A stretch of 64,000 bases of DNA, taken from positions 1-64,000 of the forward strand of contig JBAYVI010000003.1 of assembly GCA_041674625.1 (NCBI GenBank), read 5' to 3'. A program made the translations under genes and the position numbers. The notes under the pieces were generated by a model, which was given only the letters and a program-made list of their open reading frames with translations, was not told the origin of the DNA and made no database searches. Source of the DNA: BRH-c32 sp041674625. GTDB taxonomy: Bacteria > Bacteroidota > Ignavibacteria > Ignavibacteriales > Melioribacteraceae. Below are positions 18,003-25,581 of the stretch, in pieces (position 1 is the first letter of the stretch; each line of letters begins with the position of its first letter).

Positions 18003-18503
18003 ATGAAAACCAAAATTTTTTCTCTATTTGTTTTGATGCTTATAGTGAGTGCATGCACCAAAGAAGTACCCGAATATGAAAGGAAAATAAATTCCAACGT
18101 AGATGAAAATGAAGTAAGAAAAAAAGTCGAAAGCTATGCAGAATCTTATAATGCAGGCAATCCAGATGCACTTTCAAATATTTTCGAGGAATCTTATGTA
18201 AAAATAACACCGGAAGAAAACGATTTAGTTGGGTTGGAAAGTTTTGAAAAAGAGATTACAAATTATATGTCTCAATATCCGGGAGGCAAATGGAAAATAA
18301 ATATTGAGCAAGTAGATGTATCGGGTGAATTGGCATCGGTTACAACTCGGTCGGTTTTTGAAAAAAAATATGATGGTTCAGAGCTGCCAAGCTCAGTTTA
18401 TTCAGAAAGAGCTATTTATATATTAAAAAAACATAGAGAAGGAACTTGGAAGATAGCGCGAAGTATGAGTTTTCCTACATTTACGTACGGTGATAAAAAT
18501 TAA
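18003..18503 (+). CDS. NTF2/SnoaL-like (DUF4440-type) lipoprotein
   Basis: A 166-residue predicted lipoprotein: hydrophobic segment then VSAC at about 16-19. The mature part looks like a nuclear-transport-factor-2-type cone fold, with the opening helix VRKKVESYAESYNAGNPDAL, the strand YVKITPEENDLVG, the pair WKINIEQVDVSGELASVTT and the closing GTWKIARSMSF. Such proteins bind small ligands or act as enzymes, and no catalytic residues can be assigned here. An in-frame TTG lies just before, at 18000, but the ATG at 18003 is the better start. Its 3' end overlaps the convergent FecR gene by four bases. Confidence 0.8.
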   Translation: MKTKIFSLFVLMLIVSACTKEVPEYERKINSNVDENEVRKKVESYAESYNAGNPDALSNIFEESYVKITPEENDLVGLESFEKEITNYMSQYPGGKWKINIEQVDVSGELASVTTRSVFEKKYDGSELPSSVYSERAIYILKKHREGTWKIARSMSFPTFTYGDKN

Positions 18504-19723
18504 ATCTGCCACTCAATATCTTCCCACCAGAGTTGGAGCATATCGGGATCGAGGCGCATTATACCTATTCTTGTAACTCCAATTGGAGGAGGAAAAAAAT
18601 TACTAATCGATTGAAAAAGTATTTGCCTATCAACGGCAGAGACTTTTTTTAATAATTCCAATAAAGTAAGAGCATCTTCAGGTCTTGCTTTATTAGATAT
18701 ATTATCCAACAACTCTGTCGTATTTTCTGATTTTTCGTAACTTAATATTAAATCGATAAATTCCCTTGGTGCATCTGTTCGGAATGGTGTTGATACAATT
18801 TTTCTATTTACAATTTTGCAAGAATATTTCTCGTTAATAAATATTTCAGAATCGGCTTTTCTAATTCCAACATATCCAAATTCCACAAGGAGATCAATGT
18901 TATTAAAATCATCGAAAGTAACGGTGTATGATGCACCATAATCTATTAAGTCGAAGTTGGTGAACTTAATTTTAAAGTCAGGTAAATCTGCATTGGTAAC
19001 AATTTTTAGTGAACCGGATTTAAAGTAGATAACATTATCACCGCTCTTTGCTTTTAACAAACTAACCGTGGAATTGGATTCCATACGAATAGTACCTGTA
19101 CGTGGTACATTGATAATTAACTTAGAATCATTTTCTGTTTGAATGGAGTTGTTTATATCCAATTTATTAGATTTTGATTCTTTACCATTTATCAAATAAG
19201 TGCCTACTTCAGATTTAATTTTCCAAGGGGAATTATCGCGTTGAAATTGAAAATAACCGAATCCGATTCCGATAGAAAAAATAATGAAACCAAATAAAAA
19301 CAGTAGAGTCCTATTTCGTTTTTGAACGTTTGAGGTATTATAATAAACAGTGGAGTAACCTTTTTTATCGTCAATTAACTTCTTTCTTGCTTCCAAGCGA
19401 GTTGTTTTTAGAAGCTGTTCTTGTTTCAATTTTTCTTTATTAATTCTTTTTAATCGGTCAATTTCTGACTCAACTTCGTTAGGTTCTTTCTCTTTAGATG
19501 ATTTTGAATGAAGGTTTTTAGCAATGTCATCAATAATCACTATGGGAGGTTCTATGCTTAATTGTAGGTCTTTAAGTGTATTAAATAGCTTTCTTAGCTT
19601 TTTATATTCTTCATAGCAATGTGGGCATTTTCTAATGTGCTCATCAATTTCCGCTTGGGCATTATCATCAAGCGATTCATCAAAAAAATGATTTAAGCCA
19701 ATTTTTACTTCTTCACAGTTCAT
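18500..19723 (-). CDS. FecR-like anti-sigma factor with zinc-finger N terminus
   Basis: The 407-residue protein has an N-terminal anti-sigma zinc finger (C3 in MNCEEVK; the H-x3-C-x2-C motif in DEHIRKCPHCYEEY), a charged coiled stretch (70-130), a single transmembrane helix (about 137-157, TLLFLFGFIIFSIGIGFGYF) and a periplasmic FecR domain (about 170-310: VGTYLINGKES, SKLIINVPRTGTIRM, VIYFKSGSLKIV, YGASYTVTF). This is the classic layout of a membrane anti-sigma factor that also reads a periplasmic signal. Its start overlaps the stop of the sigma-like gene by four bases. The C-terminal 90 residues have no recognised domain. Confidence 0.85.
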   Translation of the reverse strand: MNCEEVKIGLNHFFDESLDDNAQAEIDEHIRKCPHCYEEYKKLRKLFNTLKDLQLSIEPPIVIIDDIAKNLHSKSSKEKEPNEVESEIDRLKRINKEKLKQEQLLKTTRLEARKKLIDDKKGYSTVYYNTSNVQKRNRTLLFLFGFIIFSIGIGFGYFQFQRDNSPWKIKSEVGTYLINGKESKSNKLDINNSIQTENDSKLIINVPRTGTIRMESNSTVSLLKAKSGDNVIYFKSGSLKIVTNADLPDFKIKFTNFDLIDYGASYTVTFDDFNNIDLLVEFGYVGIRKADSEIFINEKYSCKIVNRKIVSTPFRTDAPREFIDLILSYEKSENTTELLDNISNKARPEDALTLLELLKKVSAVDRQILFQSISNFFPPPIGVTRIGIMRLDPDMLQLWWEDIEWQI

Positions 19724-20220
19724 ACGACAATTGCCTTAATCATTTTTTGCCTGGCTTCAATAAGTATGGAAATTACTTCATCAATGTTTTTATCGAAGAA
19801 AAATTTTGAAATCTCTTTATATGTATAACCCTCAACATCATGGAGTATGAATACAATACGTTCTTCTTTTTCTAAAGAAGCGATAGCAAATTCAGTGAGG
19901 TCATTATAAAGTGGATGTTGTTTATCAAATTCATATAACGATGGTTTAGAATGAAGGAAAACGATTATATCTCTAACGGCGACATTTTTAAGCCAGACAG
20001 AGAATGTTTCATCGGGAGTATAATTGTTTATTGTTTCCCAAACATTAGAAAAAATATTCTTTGTTACTTCGGAAGCATCTTTTTCGGAAAGAGTTAAACG
20101 GAAACAAAGTGTATAAACATTTCGCATAGTTATTTCGCATAGGTCTAAGTATGATCTTCTCGCACCTGTTTTTGAAAGGTCAATTAAATAATTGATATAA
20201 TTAGTGTTTTGGTTCGACAT
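19720..20220 (-). CDS. degenerate ECF sigma-like protein
   Basis: This 166-residue protein has the two-domain size and order of an ECF sigma factor. Region 2 corresponds to about residues 22-78 (YLDLCEITMRNVYTLCFRLTLSEKDASEVTKNIF...FSVWLKNVAVRDIIVF) and region 4 to about 110-166 (LEKEERIVFILHDVEGYTYKEI). However, the recognition helix that is normally basic (xVKSRLHRARxxLR) reads IDEVISILIEARQKMIK, and the usual DLVQETF core is EVTKNIF. It may therefore be a weak or altered DNA binder, or act as an adaptor for the FecR-like protein. It is coupled to that gene (4-base overlap) and follows the pilin-like gene by two bases. Confidence 0.75.
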   Translation of the reverse strand: MSNQNTNYINYLIDLSKTGARRSYLDLCEITMRNVYTLCFRLTLSEKDASEVTKNIFSNVWETINNYTPDETFSVWLKNVAVRDIIVFLHSKPSLYEFDKQHPLYNDLTEFAIASLEKEERIVFILHDVEGYTYKEISKFFFDKNIDEVISILIEARQKMIKAIVV

Positions 20221-20222
20221 AA

Positions 20223-20606
20223 TCAGTTATTTATTTTAATTGTAAAGCCATTAGCCTTGATAGTTGCGACAGCGCGAATTTGAGTTTTTCCATTTTTACC
20301 TATATCATCACCCTTGCCAATAAACTTGATTTGATTATTTTTAACATTAGCTGAGAAAGTACCATAGTCGGTTTTCTTAAATTGTTTCGGAAGAATAAAA
20401 CCGGAAAAACTGCCACCTCCACCGCCTGTCTCGGATGGTTTTTTAAAATGCATCTGAGCCATTACACACAAGTTTTGTAATTGAGAAACAATCTCATTTC
20501 GACTGGTTTCAATGGAATATTCATTATAAATATTTATTCCAACGGCTATCATAAGTCCGACTGCAATTGTACCAACTATAATTACAAGTAATTGTTGTGT
20601 GCCCAT
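20223..20606 (-). CDS. single-pass pilin-like small protein
   Basis: A 127-residue protein with an N-terminal hydrophobic helix immediately after MGTQQ (residues 5-27: LLVIIVGTIAVGLMIAVG), a short helix to about 55 carrying one cysteine, a glycine run (GGGGG at about 62-66) and a small beta-rich C-terminal half. The shape matches class III or Tad-like pilins and pseudopilins: an uncleaved or shortly cleaved N-terminal helix followed by a small globular tail. No prepilin peptidase site of the G-F-T-L-I-E kind is present. It is the first gene of a three-gene unit with the sigma-like and FecR-like genes. Homologous small proteins with this start seem common in the lineage (recollection, not checked). 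Function unknown. Confidence 0.65.
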   Translation of the reverse strand: MGTQQLLVIIVGTIAVGLMIAVGINIYNEYSIETSRNEIVSQLQNLCVMAQMHFKKPSETGGGGGSFSGFILPKQFKKTDYGTFSANVKNNQIKFIGKGDDIGKNGKTQIRAVATIKANGFTIKINN

Positions 20607-20753
20607 TACTCTCCAGATAAATTAATTCCTATGATATAAATAATTTTTCGATACAGCAAGTATATTTTTGCATTTTTTCGAAATTGATTAAATATTAATG
20701 AATGGTTACATTAACAAATTGTATTAAATATTACTCAATCAAAGGAAGAATAG

Positions 20754-21590
20754 ATGAAAAAAATCATCAAATTATTTGTGTTTTTATTAATATCAGTATT
20801 TACGAGCAGTTGCTCATCGCAGGATAATAATAATTCGACTGAACCAAATTTAAATATAGATGGATATAAGTTGGTATGGAATGACGAATTTAATGTAAAT
20901 GGATTGCCAGACGTAAAAAAATGGGGATATGATGTAGGGGGGAGCGGATGGGGAAATAATGAACTTCAATATTACACTTCATTCAGAGAAAAAAATTCAC
21001 GTGTAGAAGATGGTAAATTAATTATCGAAGCTCACGGCGAACTTTTTGAAGGGAAATCTTATACTTCTGCACGTTTAGTAACCGAAAACAAAGGTGACTG
21101 GAAATATGGACGCTTCGAAATAAGGGCAAAACTCCCGAAAGGACGAGGAACTTGGCCCGCAATATGGATGCTTCCAACAGTTTGGAATTATGGTGGTGGC
21201 GGCTGGCCCGATAATGGCGAAATTGATATAATGGAACATGTAGGATATGATCAGAATGTAATTCACGCTTCTGCTCATTCGCTGAAATATTATTGGAGAA
21301 TTAATACTCAAAAAACTGCAACATTGACAGTCCCTAATGCCTCAGAAGAATTTCACACATATATCTTGGAATGGGATGCCGATAAAATGACTGCATCGGT
21401 GGATAATAAACTATACTTCAAATGCGAGAACGAAGGTAAAGGATGGCAATACTGGCCCTTTGATAAAGCATTCCATTTAATATTGAATGTTGCAATAGGT
21501 GGCGATTGGGGTGGAGCACAGGGTATCGATAACACAATCTTTCCTCAAAGAATGGAAGTTGAATACGTAAGAGTTTATGAGAAATTATAA
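20754..21590 (+). CDS. GH16 endo-beta-glucanase/laminarinase, lipoprotein
   Basis: A glycoside hydrolase family 16 enzyme of 278 residues. The lipoprotein signal ends at C20 (TSSC), followed by a short linker and the GH16 domain (about 37-278). The catalytic motif E156-I-D-x-M-E161 (GEIDIMEHVG) is intact with nucleophile E156, assisting D158 and acid/base E161. Supporting residues W133-P (GTWPAIWMLP) and the C-terminal HLILNVAIGGDWGG are typical of laminarinase-like (endo-1,3-beta-glucanase) members rather than kappa-carrageenases. It should act at the cell surface on beta-1,3- or mixed-link glucans. It is transcribed alone and ends at the bidirectional terminator at 21675. Confidence 0.93.
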   Translation: MKKIIKLFVFLLISVFTSSCSSQDNNNSTEPNLNIDGYKLVWNDEFNVNGLPDVKKWGYDVGGSGWGNNELQYYTSFREKNSRVEDGKLIIEAHGELFEGKSYTSARLVTENKGDWKYGRFEIRAKLPKGRGTWPAIWMLPTVWNYGGGGWPDNGEIDIMEHVGYDQNVIHASAHSLKYYWRINTQKTATLTVPNASEEFHTYILEWDADKMTASVDNKLYFKCENEGKGWQYWPFDKAFHLILNVAIGGDWGGAQGIDNTIFPQRMEVEYVRVYEKL

Positions 21591-21674
21591 GTGATAATTT
21601 AGATATTGGGTGAAGAATTTATACACAATAAATATATTTGAAAAGTTTGCGAAAAATATGGATGTGTCATCAAA

Positions 21675-21702
21675 AAAAAAGCTGTCATAGGACAGCTTTT
21701 TT
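21675..21702. terminator. bidirectional terminator
   Basis: A 12-bp stem, AAAAAAGCTGTC (21675-21686) with GACAGCTTTTTT (21691-21702), encloses a four-base loop. It has T-tracts on both strands. It lies between the convergent GH16 and outer-membrane protein genes and can end both transcripts. Confidence 0.93.
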
Positions 21703-21731
21703 ATAAGGAGTGTTACTTGTGTGAAAAGCTA

Positions 21732-22271
21732 TTAAAAATGATAAGCTACTCTTACACCAAGATAATTAGCATCGCTAACTAAATAATATTTAGCACTTAC
21801 ATCAATCTTACCAAACGTATAACCACCACCTACACCGATTGTAAAGTCAGTAGTGTTTGCGGTTGCTTCTGCACTGGTAGTTGTACCGAATAATGTCATT
21901 TCTGATTTAACAGTACTACTGAATAAATGGAAGCCAACTTCAGCAGCGCCATAAAAATTATTGGCTAATGCATATTTAGCACCAACTAAAATTGGAATAG
22001 CAGAGAAAGATGATTTTATTGATAATCCAGCGCCACCTAATTCTTTTTCTGCGAACATCATATAACCTACAGATGCAGTACCTGTAATTTTATCAGCGAC
22101 AGGCATTTCAGCGCCAACAGATGCACCAAATCCAATTCCTGCTACATCACCGAATGATCCCATTGGTAAACCAAGGTTAGCACCAGCATTAAAAGCTAAT
22201 TTTGATTGTGCATTTAAATTAAGACCTGCAAATAAAACTACAGCAGCAAATAAGTAAGCTACTTTTTTCAT
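21732..22271 (-). CDS. small outer-membrane beta-barrel protein
   Basis: A 179-residue protein with a signal peptide (about 1-22, LNLNAQ) and eight alternating beta strands: FNAGANLGLPMGSFG, FGASVGAEMP, TGTASVGYMMF, IPILVGAKYAL, FYGAAEVGFHLF, DFTIGVGGGYTFG, IDVSAKYYLV, YLGVRVAYHF. The terminal aromatic residue F is the standard signal for barrel insertion, so it is an OmpA/OmpW-like eight-stranded barrel without a peptidoglycan-binding tail. The start has an unusually good Shine-Dalgarno (GGAGG, six bases from the ATG), pointing to high expression. It is a monocistronic gene with no clue to a ligand. Confidence 0.87.
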   Translation of the reverse strand: MKKVAYLFAAVVLFAGLNLNAQSKLAFNAGANLGLPMGSFGDVAGIGFGASVGAEMPVADKITGTASVGYMMFAEKELGGAGLSIKSSFSAIPILVGAKYALANNFYGAAEVGFHLFSSTVKSEMTLFGTTTSAEATANTTDFTIGVGGGYTFGKIDVSAKYYLVSDANYLGVRVAYHF

Positions 22272-22461
22272 TATTCCTCCAAATTGGGTAATATTGTTAT
22301 TGTGTTTTGTTTTTGTACTACTGGTTGCTTAATATCAAAGGATGTGCCATCCATTTTTGGGGTTGGTTTTGTAACTTTTTCGCTCGAAATGTTGTTATTT
22401 TGCAACAGCAATAAAAACCAAGTGTCGCTTAATTATTACATATAATCCCACTATCAAAATT

Positions 22462-23964
22462 ATGAAAAAAATTATATTTATACTACTACTATTTATCTTA
22501 AAACTTTCAGGACAATCTTATTTAAATTCAGTTCGTCAATTAGAATCCAAAATTGATTCCATTGGTTCAAATGTAGATACTTACAAAAGAGACAGTCTGT
22601 CTCATTCCTTAATATCGAACCTTAAATTATTAAATAAAATCCCATTTGCTAAGAACGATTCAGTTCTTTTCGTATATAATGGAGCAGCTTCTTCGGTTTA
22701 TTGGGCAGGGGATTTTACAGGATGGAATACAAATCATAAGCAATTTACAGGAATTAAAAGAGGTAAAAGCAATCTTTGGACTGCAAAAGCTATTTTCCCT
22801 CCAGATGCAAGGCTTGATTATAAAATTATTATTGATGGTAATAATTGGATTTTAGATCCGAATAATCCACTACAACAATGGAGTGGTTTCGGACCAAATT
22901 CCGAATTAAGAATGCCCTTTTTCGTTTATCCAACGGAAACAATACGGAAATCAACCTCACCAAGGGGGCTTTTTTCGGGGAATAAAATTATTTCAAGCAA
23001 AAACCTTTCTTATAATGTACAATATCGTGTTTATACACCCAATGGTTATGAATCTATGACTAATCTTCCAGTAATTTATGTAACAGATGGGCATGAGTAT
23101 TCTGATGACCGATTAGGAAGTATGAGTATAATTCTCGATAATTTAATTGCCGAAAAGAAAATAAATCCATTAATAGCCGTATTTATTGATCCACGCGATC
23201 CGGTAACTTTAAATAATAAAAGAATGGATGAATATATAATTAATCCAAAATTTGCTGAGTTTGTCGCATCTGAATTAGTGCCATTAATAGATAGTACATA
23301 TAAAACGAGAAATGATCCGGCTAATAGGGCGATTTTAGGTACTTCGCTCGGTGGATTAAATTCAGCTTATTTTGGTTATATGAAGAGTAGTGTTTTCGGT
23401 TTAATCGGAATTCATTCGCCTGCATTCTGGGCAAGCAAGGATGTAATTTTTAATTATTATGAAACAAGTCCTAAACTCCCGCTTAAATTCTATATGAGTA
23501 CGGGTACTATTAATGATACTCAAGCGGATGCCGAAAGAATGAAAACAATATTAGATGCAAAAGGATATGAGCTGAAATATAAAGAAGTAAACGAAAGCCA
23601 TTCATGGGGAAATTGGAGAGCGTTAATTGACGAGCCTTTAGAATATTTTTTCCCTTACGATCCTTCTTCTGTTGATGAAAATTCAGAATCATCTATACCA
23701 ACGGGTTTTGAACTAAAACAGAACTATCCTAATCCGTTTAATCCTGATACCACAATAGAATATTCTTTGCCATACGAAAATAGGGTGCGGATAACATTAT
23801 ATAGCTTGCTCGGCAGCGAAGTAGCAGTATTAGAAAATGGACTAAAAAGTGCCGGGAAGTATTCGATACATTTTGAAGGTGATTATCTTTCCGCCGGAGT
23901 ATATTTTTATAATTTAAAGACGGATCAAATTAGCATTACTAAAAAGATGATTATTGCAAAGTAA
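22462..23964 (+). CDS. esterase D-type hydrolase with T9SS sorting domain
   Basis: The 500-residue protein has a signal peptide (about 1-17, LKLSGQ), an N-terminal E-set/CBM48-like domain (about 55-150, VLFVYNGAASSVYWAGDFTGW), and an alpha/beta-hydrolase domain of the enterochelin-esterase type (about 185-395). The nucleophile S295 is in GTSLGGLNS, with the catalytic His in NESHSWGNWR near 380 and the oxyanion region in YVTDGHEYS. The C-terminal 85 residues form a T9SS sorting domain (NYPNPFNPDTTIEY ... KKMIIAK). Similar two-domain enzymes hydrolyse ester-linked groups, for instance feruloyl or acetyl esters on plant glycans, but the substrate here is open. Secretion to the surface or medium through T9SS is inferred from the tail. 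Confidence 0.9.
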   Translation: MKKIIFILLLFILKLSGQSYLNSVRQLESKIDSIGSNVDTYKRDSLSHSLISNLKLLNKIPFAKNDSVLFVYNGAASSVYWAGDFTGWNTNHKQFTGIKRGKSNLWTAKAIFPPDARLDYKIIIDGNNWILDPNNPLQQWSGFGPNSELRMPFFVYPTETIRKSTSPRGLFSGNKIISSKNLSYNVQYRVYTPNGYESMTNLPVIYVTDGHEYSDDRLGSMSIILDNLIAEKKINPLIAVFIDPRDPVTLNNKRMDEYIINPKFAEFVASELVPLIDSTYKTRNDPANRAILGTSLGGLNSAYFGYMKSSVFGLIGIHSPAFWASKDVIFNYYETSPKLPLKFYMSTGTINDTQADAERMKTILDAKGYELKYKEVNESHSWGNWRALIDEPLEYFFPYDPSSVDENSESSIPTGFELKQNYPNPFNPDTTIEYSLPYENRVRITLYSLLGSEVAVLENGLKSAGKYSIHFEGDYLSAGVYFYNLKTDQISITKKMIIAK

Positions 23965-24106
23965 TCGTTGGTTATTCTTAAATGTAAATCACTTCCTCCG
24001 TCATTGATAGCGATTTCTACATTTTAATTAAAATAGTACCAAATTTTTGCACTTCACTTATCTAAAATAATTTGTAGTTTTTATCCTAAAATTAAGGATT
24101 GAGTTT

Positions 24107-24547
24107 ATGAAACTGTTCAAAACAATTTTTATGCTTTTATTTGTCTCTATTATTTTCGTCTCGTGCGAAAGAGACAGTTATATAGCATCAACAGGCGACA
24201 TTGAAAAAGATTTAAGCAAAGCATCAGATTCATTAGTAGTCAAATTAAAATATACCGAAGAAATTCAGTTAAGCAATTATCTTACGTTAAAATTTGACGA
24301 TTTATTAGAAGAATCACGTTGTCCGATAGATGCTAATTGTATTTGGGCGGGAAATGCAAAAATTAAAATGTATATAAAAAATGGTAATATTGGTAAAAAT
24401 TTTGAACTCAATACAGGGGCTGGAGTAACTCATAATGTATATGATAAATATGATTTCCGACTTCAAGAATTAACTCCATATCCGGCATCAACTATACCCT
24501 TAAATAAGTATTCTTATGAAGCTACAATAGTGATTACGAGGTTATAA
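24107..24547 (+). CDS. small lipoprotein of unknown function with CPxDxxCIWAG motif
   Basis: The 146-residue product has a lipoprotein signal (hydrophobic 7-17 then VSC near 19-21). The mature part carries the conserved short motif SRCPIDANCIWAGNA (residues about 73-87), with two cysteines likely to form a disulfide. This matches a group of small lipoproteins I recognise only by that motif; no function is known to me. The flanks look like a small beta sandwich (NYLTLKFDDLLEE, KIKMYIKN, SYEATIVITRL). It follows the T9SS esterase by 143 bases and may share regulation or be independent. Confidence 0.75.
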   Translation: MKLFKTIFMLLFVSIIFVSCERDSYIASTGDIEKDLSKASDSLVVKLKYTEEIQLSNYLTLKFDDLLEESRCPIDANCIWAGNAKIKMYIKNGNIGKNFELNTGAGVTHNVYDKYDFRLQELTPYPASTIPLNKYSYEATIVITRL

Positions 24548-24610
24548 GCTAAATTTATATATCGAATATTTTATTCCGGAATCGAAATCTGGCTTTTTTG
24601 CAAAGCTGAA

Positions 24611-24847
24611 TTAATCTTTAAGACCGAGTATGTCTAATAATTTAATATGAGAATCGATGGGCAGTTTTTCATCATAGTTTTTATAAAATGAGATTGTAGA
24701 TTCAATATTATTAAAATATGTTTTGCAGCATTGGCATTCATCGAGATGATGCTTTATAGCCACACATTTGGGCGAGTTTAAGTCTTCTCCCAAATTATCA
24801 CATATATGCGACATTACTTCTTTACATGTTGGTTTATCTTGACTCAT
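24611..24847 (-). CDS. small zinc-finger anti-sigma protein
   Basis: A 78-residue protein of ZAS (zinc anti-sigma) type: C8 in PTCKEVMSHICD and the motif H44-x3-C48-x2-C51 in HHLDECQCCKTYF. It has no transmembrane segment, so it is likely a soluble redox or zinc-responsive anti-sigma factor rather than a membrane one. The start overlaps the stop of the ECF sigma gene by four bases, the standard arrangement for such pairs. Cysteine count (five) allows disulfide control, but this is inferred. Confidence 0.88.
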   Translation of the reverse strand: MSQDKPTCKEVMSHICDNLGEDLNSPKCVAIKHHLDECQCCKTYFNNIESTISFYKNYDEKLPIDSHIKLLDILGLKD

Positions 24848-25407
24848 TTCATAAAAACCTTATTTAGTTCACTTCTTAAAAATGCTCGAGCTCTATGCAG
24901 GCGCGATTTAACAGCCGGAATTGAAAGTTCAACAATTTTTCCGGTTTCTTCAGTCGATAATCCCTCTACATCTCTAAGCATAAATACAATTCTATATTCT
25001 GCAGGAAGTTTTTGAATTGCGTTGTCTAATATTTTTTTTAATTCATTATTTTCAGTTACTTTATCCGGAGTAACACTCCAGTCAGAAACCTCTTTTTCGT
25101 TGATATAAGCATCGTCATCATCAATTGAAGAAAATTCATATCTATTCTTAACCTGTCTAGCAAGCATAAGGCAGTGATTAGAAACCACTCTATAAAGCCA
25201 TGTAGAAAGCTTTGAGTCTCCGCTGAACTGTTTAATATGCTTAACCATACTAATAAAAGTTTCCTGCATAGTATGTTCAGCTTTTTCTTTATTGCGGCAG
25301 ATTTTATAAGAAAAATTATAAACCGTCTGCTCGTAAAGTTTTACAAGTTCAGCTAAAGCTTTCTTATCGCCTTCTTGTGCTTTTTCTATAATCTCAATTT
25401 CAGTCAT
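24844..25407 (-). CDS. ECF RNA polymerase sigma factor
   Basis: An extracytoplasmic-function sigma factor of 187 residues. Region 2 (about 25-90) has VYNFSYKICRNKEKAEHTMQETF and LSTWLYRVVSNHC; region 4 (about 130-183) has LPAEYRIVFMLRDVEGLSTEETG and the recognition helix VKSRLHRARAFLRSEL with its full basic set. Compared with the second sigma-like protein at 19720, this one is canonical. It is coupled to the small ZAS gene (4-base overlap). The two genes probably autoregulate; the divergent gene at 25582 (the cNMP/GAF kinase) is separated by 174 bases and could be a target. Confidence 0.95.
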   Translation of the reverse strand: MTEIEIIEKAQEGDKKALAELVKLYEQTVYNFSYKICRNKEKAEHTMQETFISMVKHIKQFSGDSKLSTWLYRVVSNHCLMLARQVKNRYEFSSIDDDDAYINEKEVSDWSVTPDKVTENNELKKILDNAIQKLPAEYRIVFMLRDVEGLSTEETGKIVELSIPAVKSRLHRARAFLRSELNKVFMK

Positions 25408-25581
25408 TTAGTTGGATGCACTTTCCTTTAATAGGGTTCAATTATCGTATCTATTAAAATAAAAATATTGCCGTAAACTTACTAAATTTCTATCTAATAG
25501 GTTGTAGAATCGATTAATCTATTTGAAGAATTGGAATGGAGGTTGTAAATTGCATAATAATTACAGCATAATAAGACGAAT

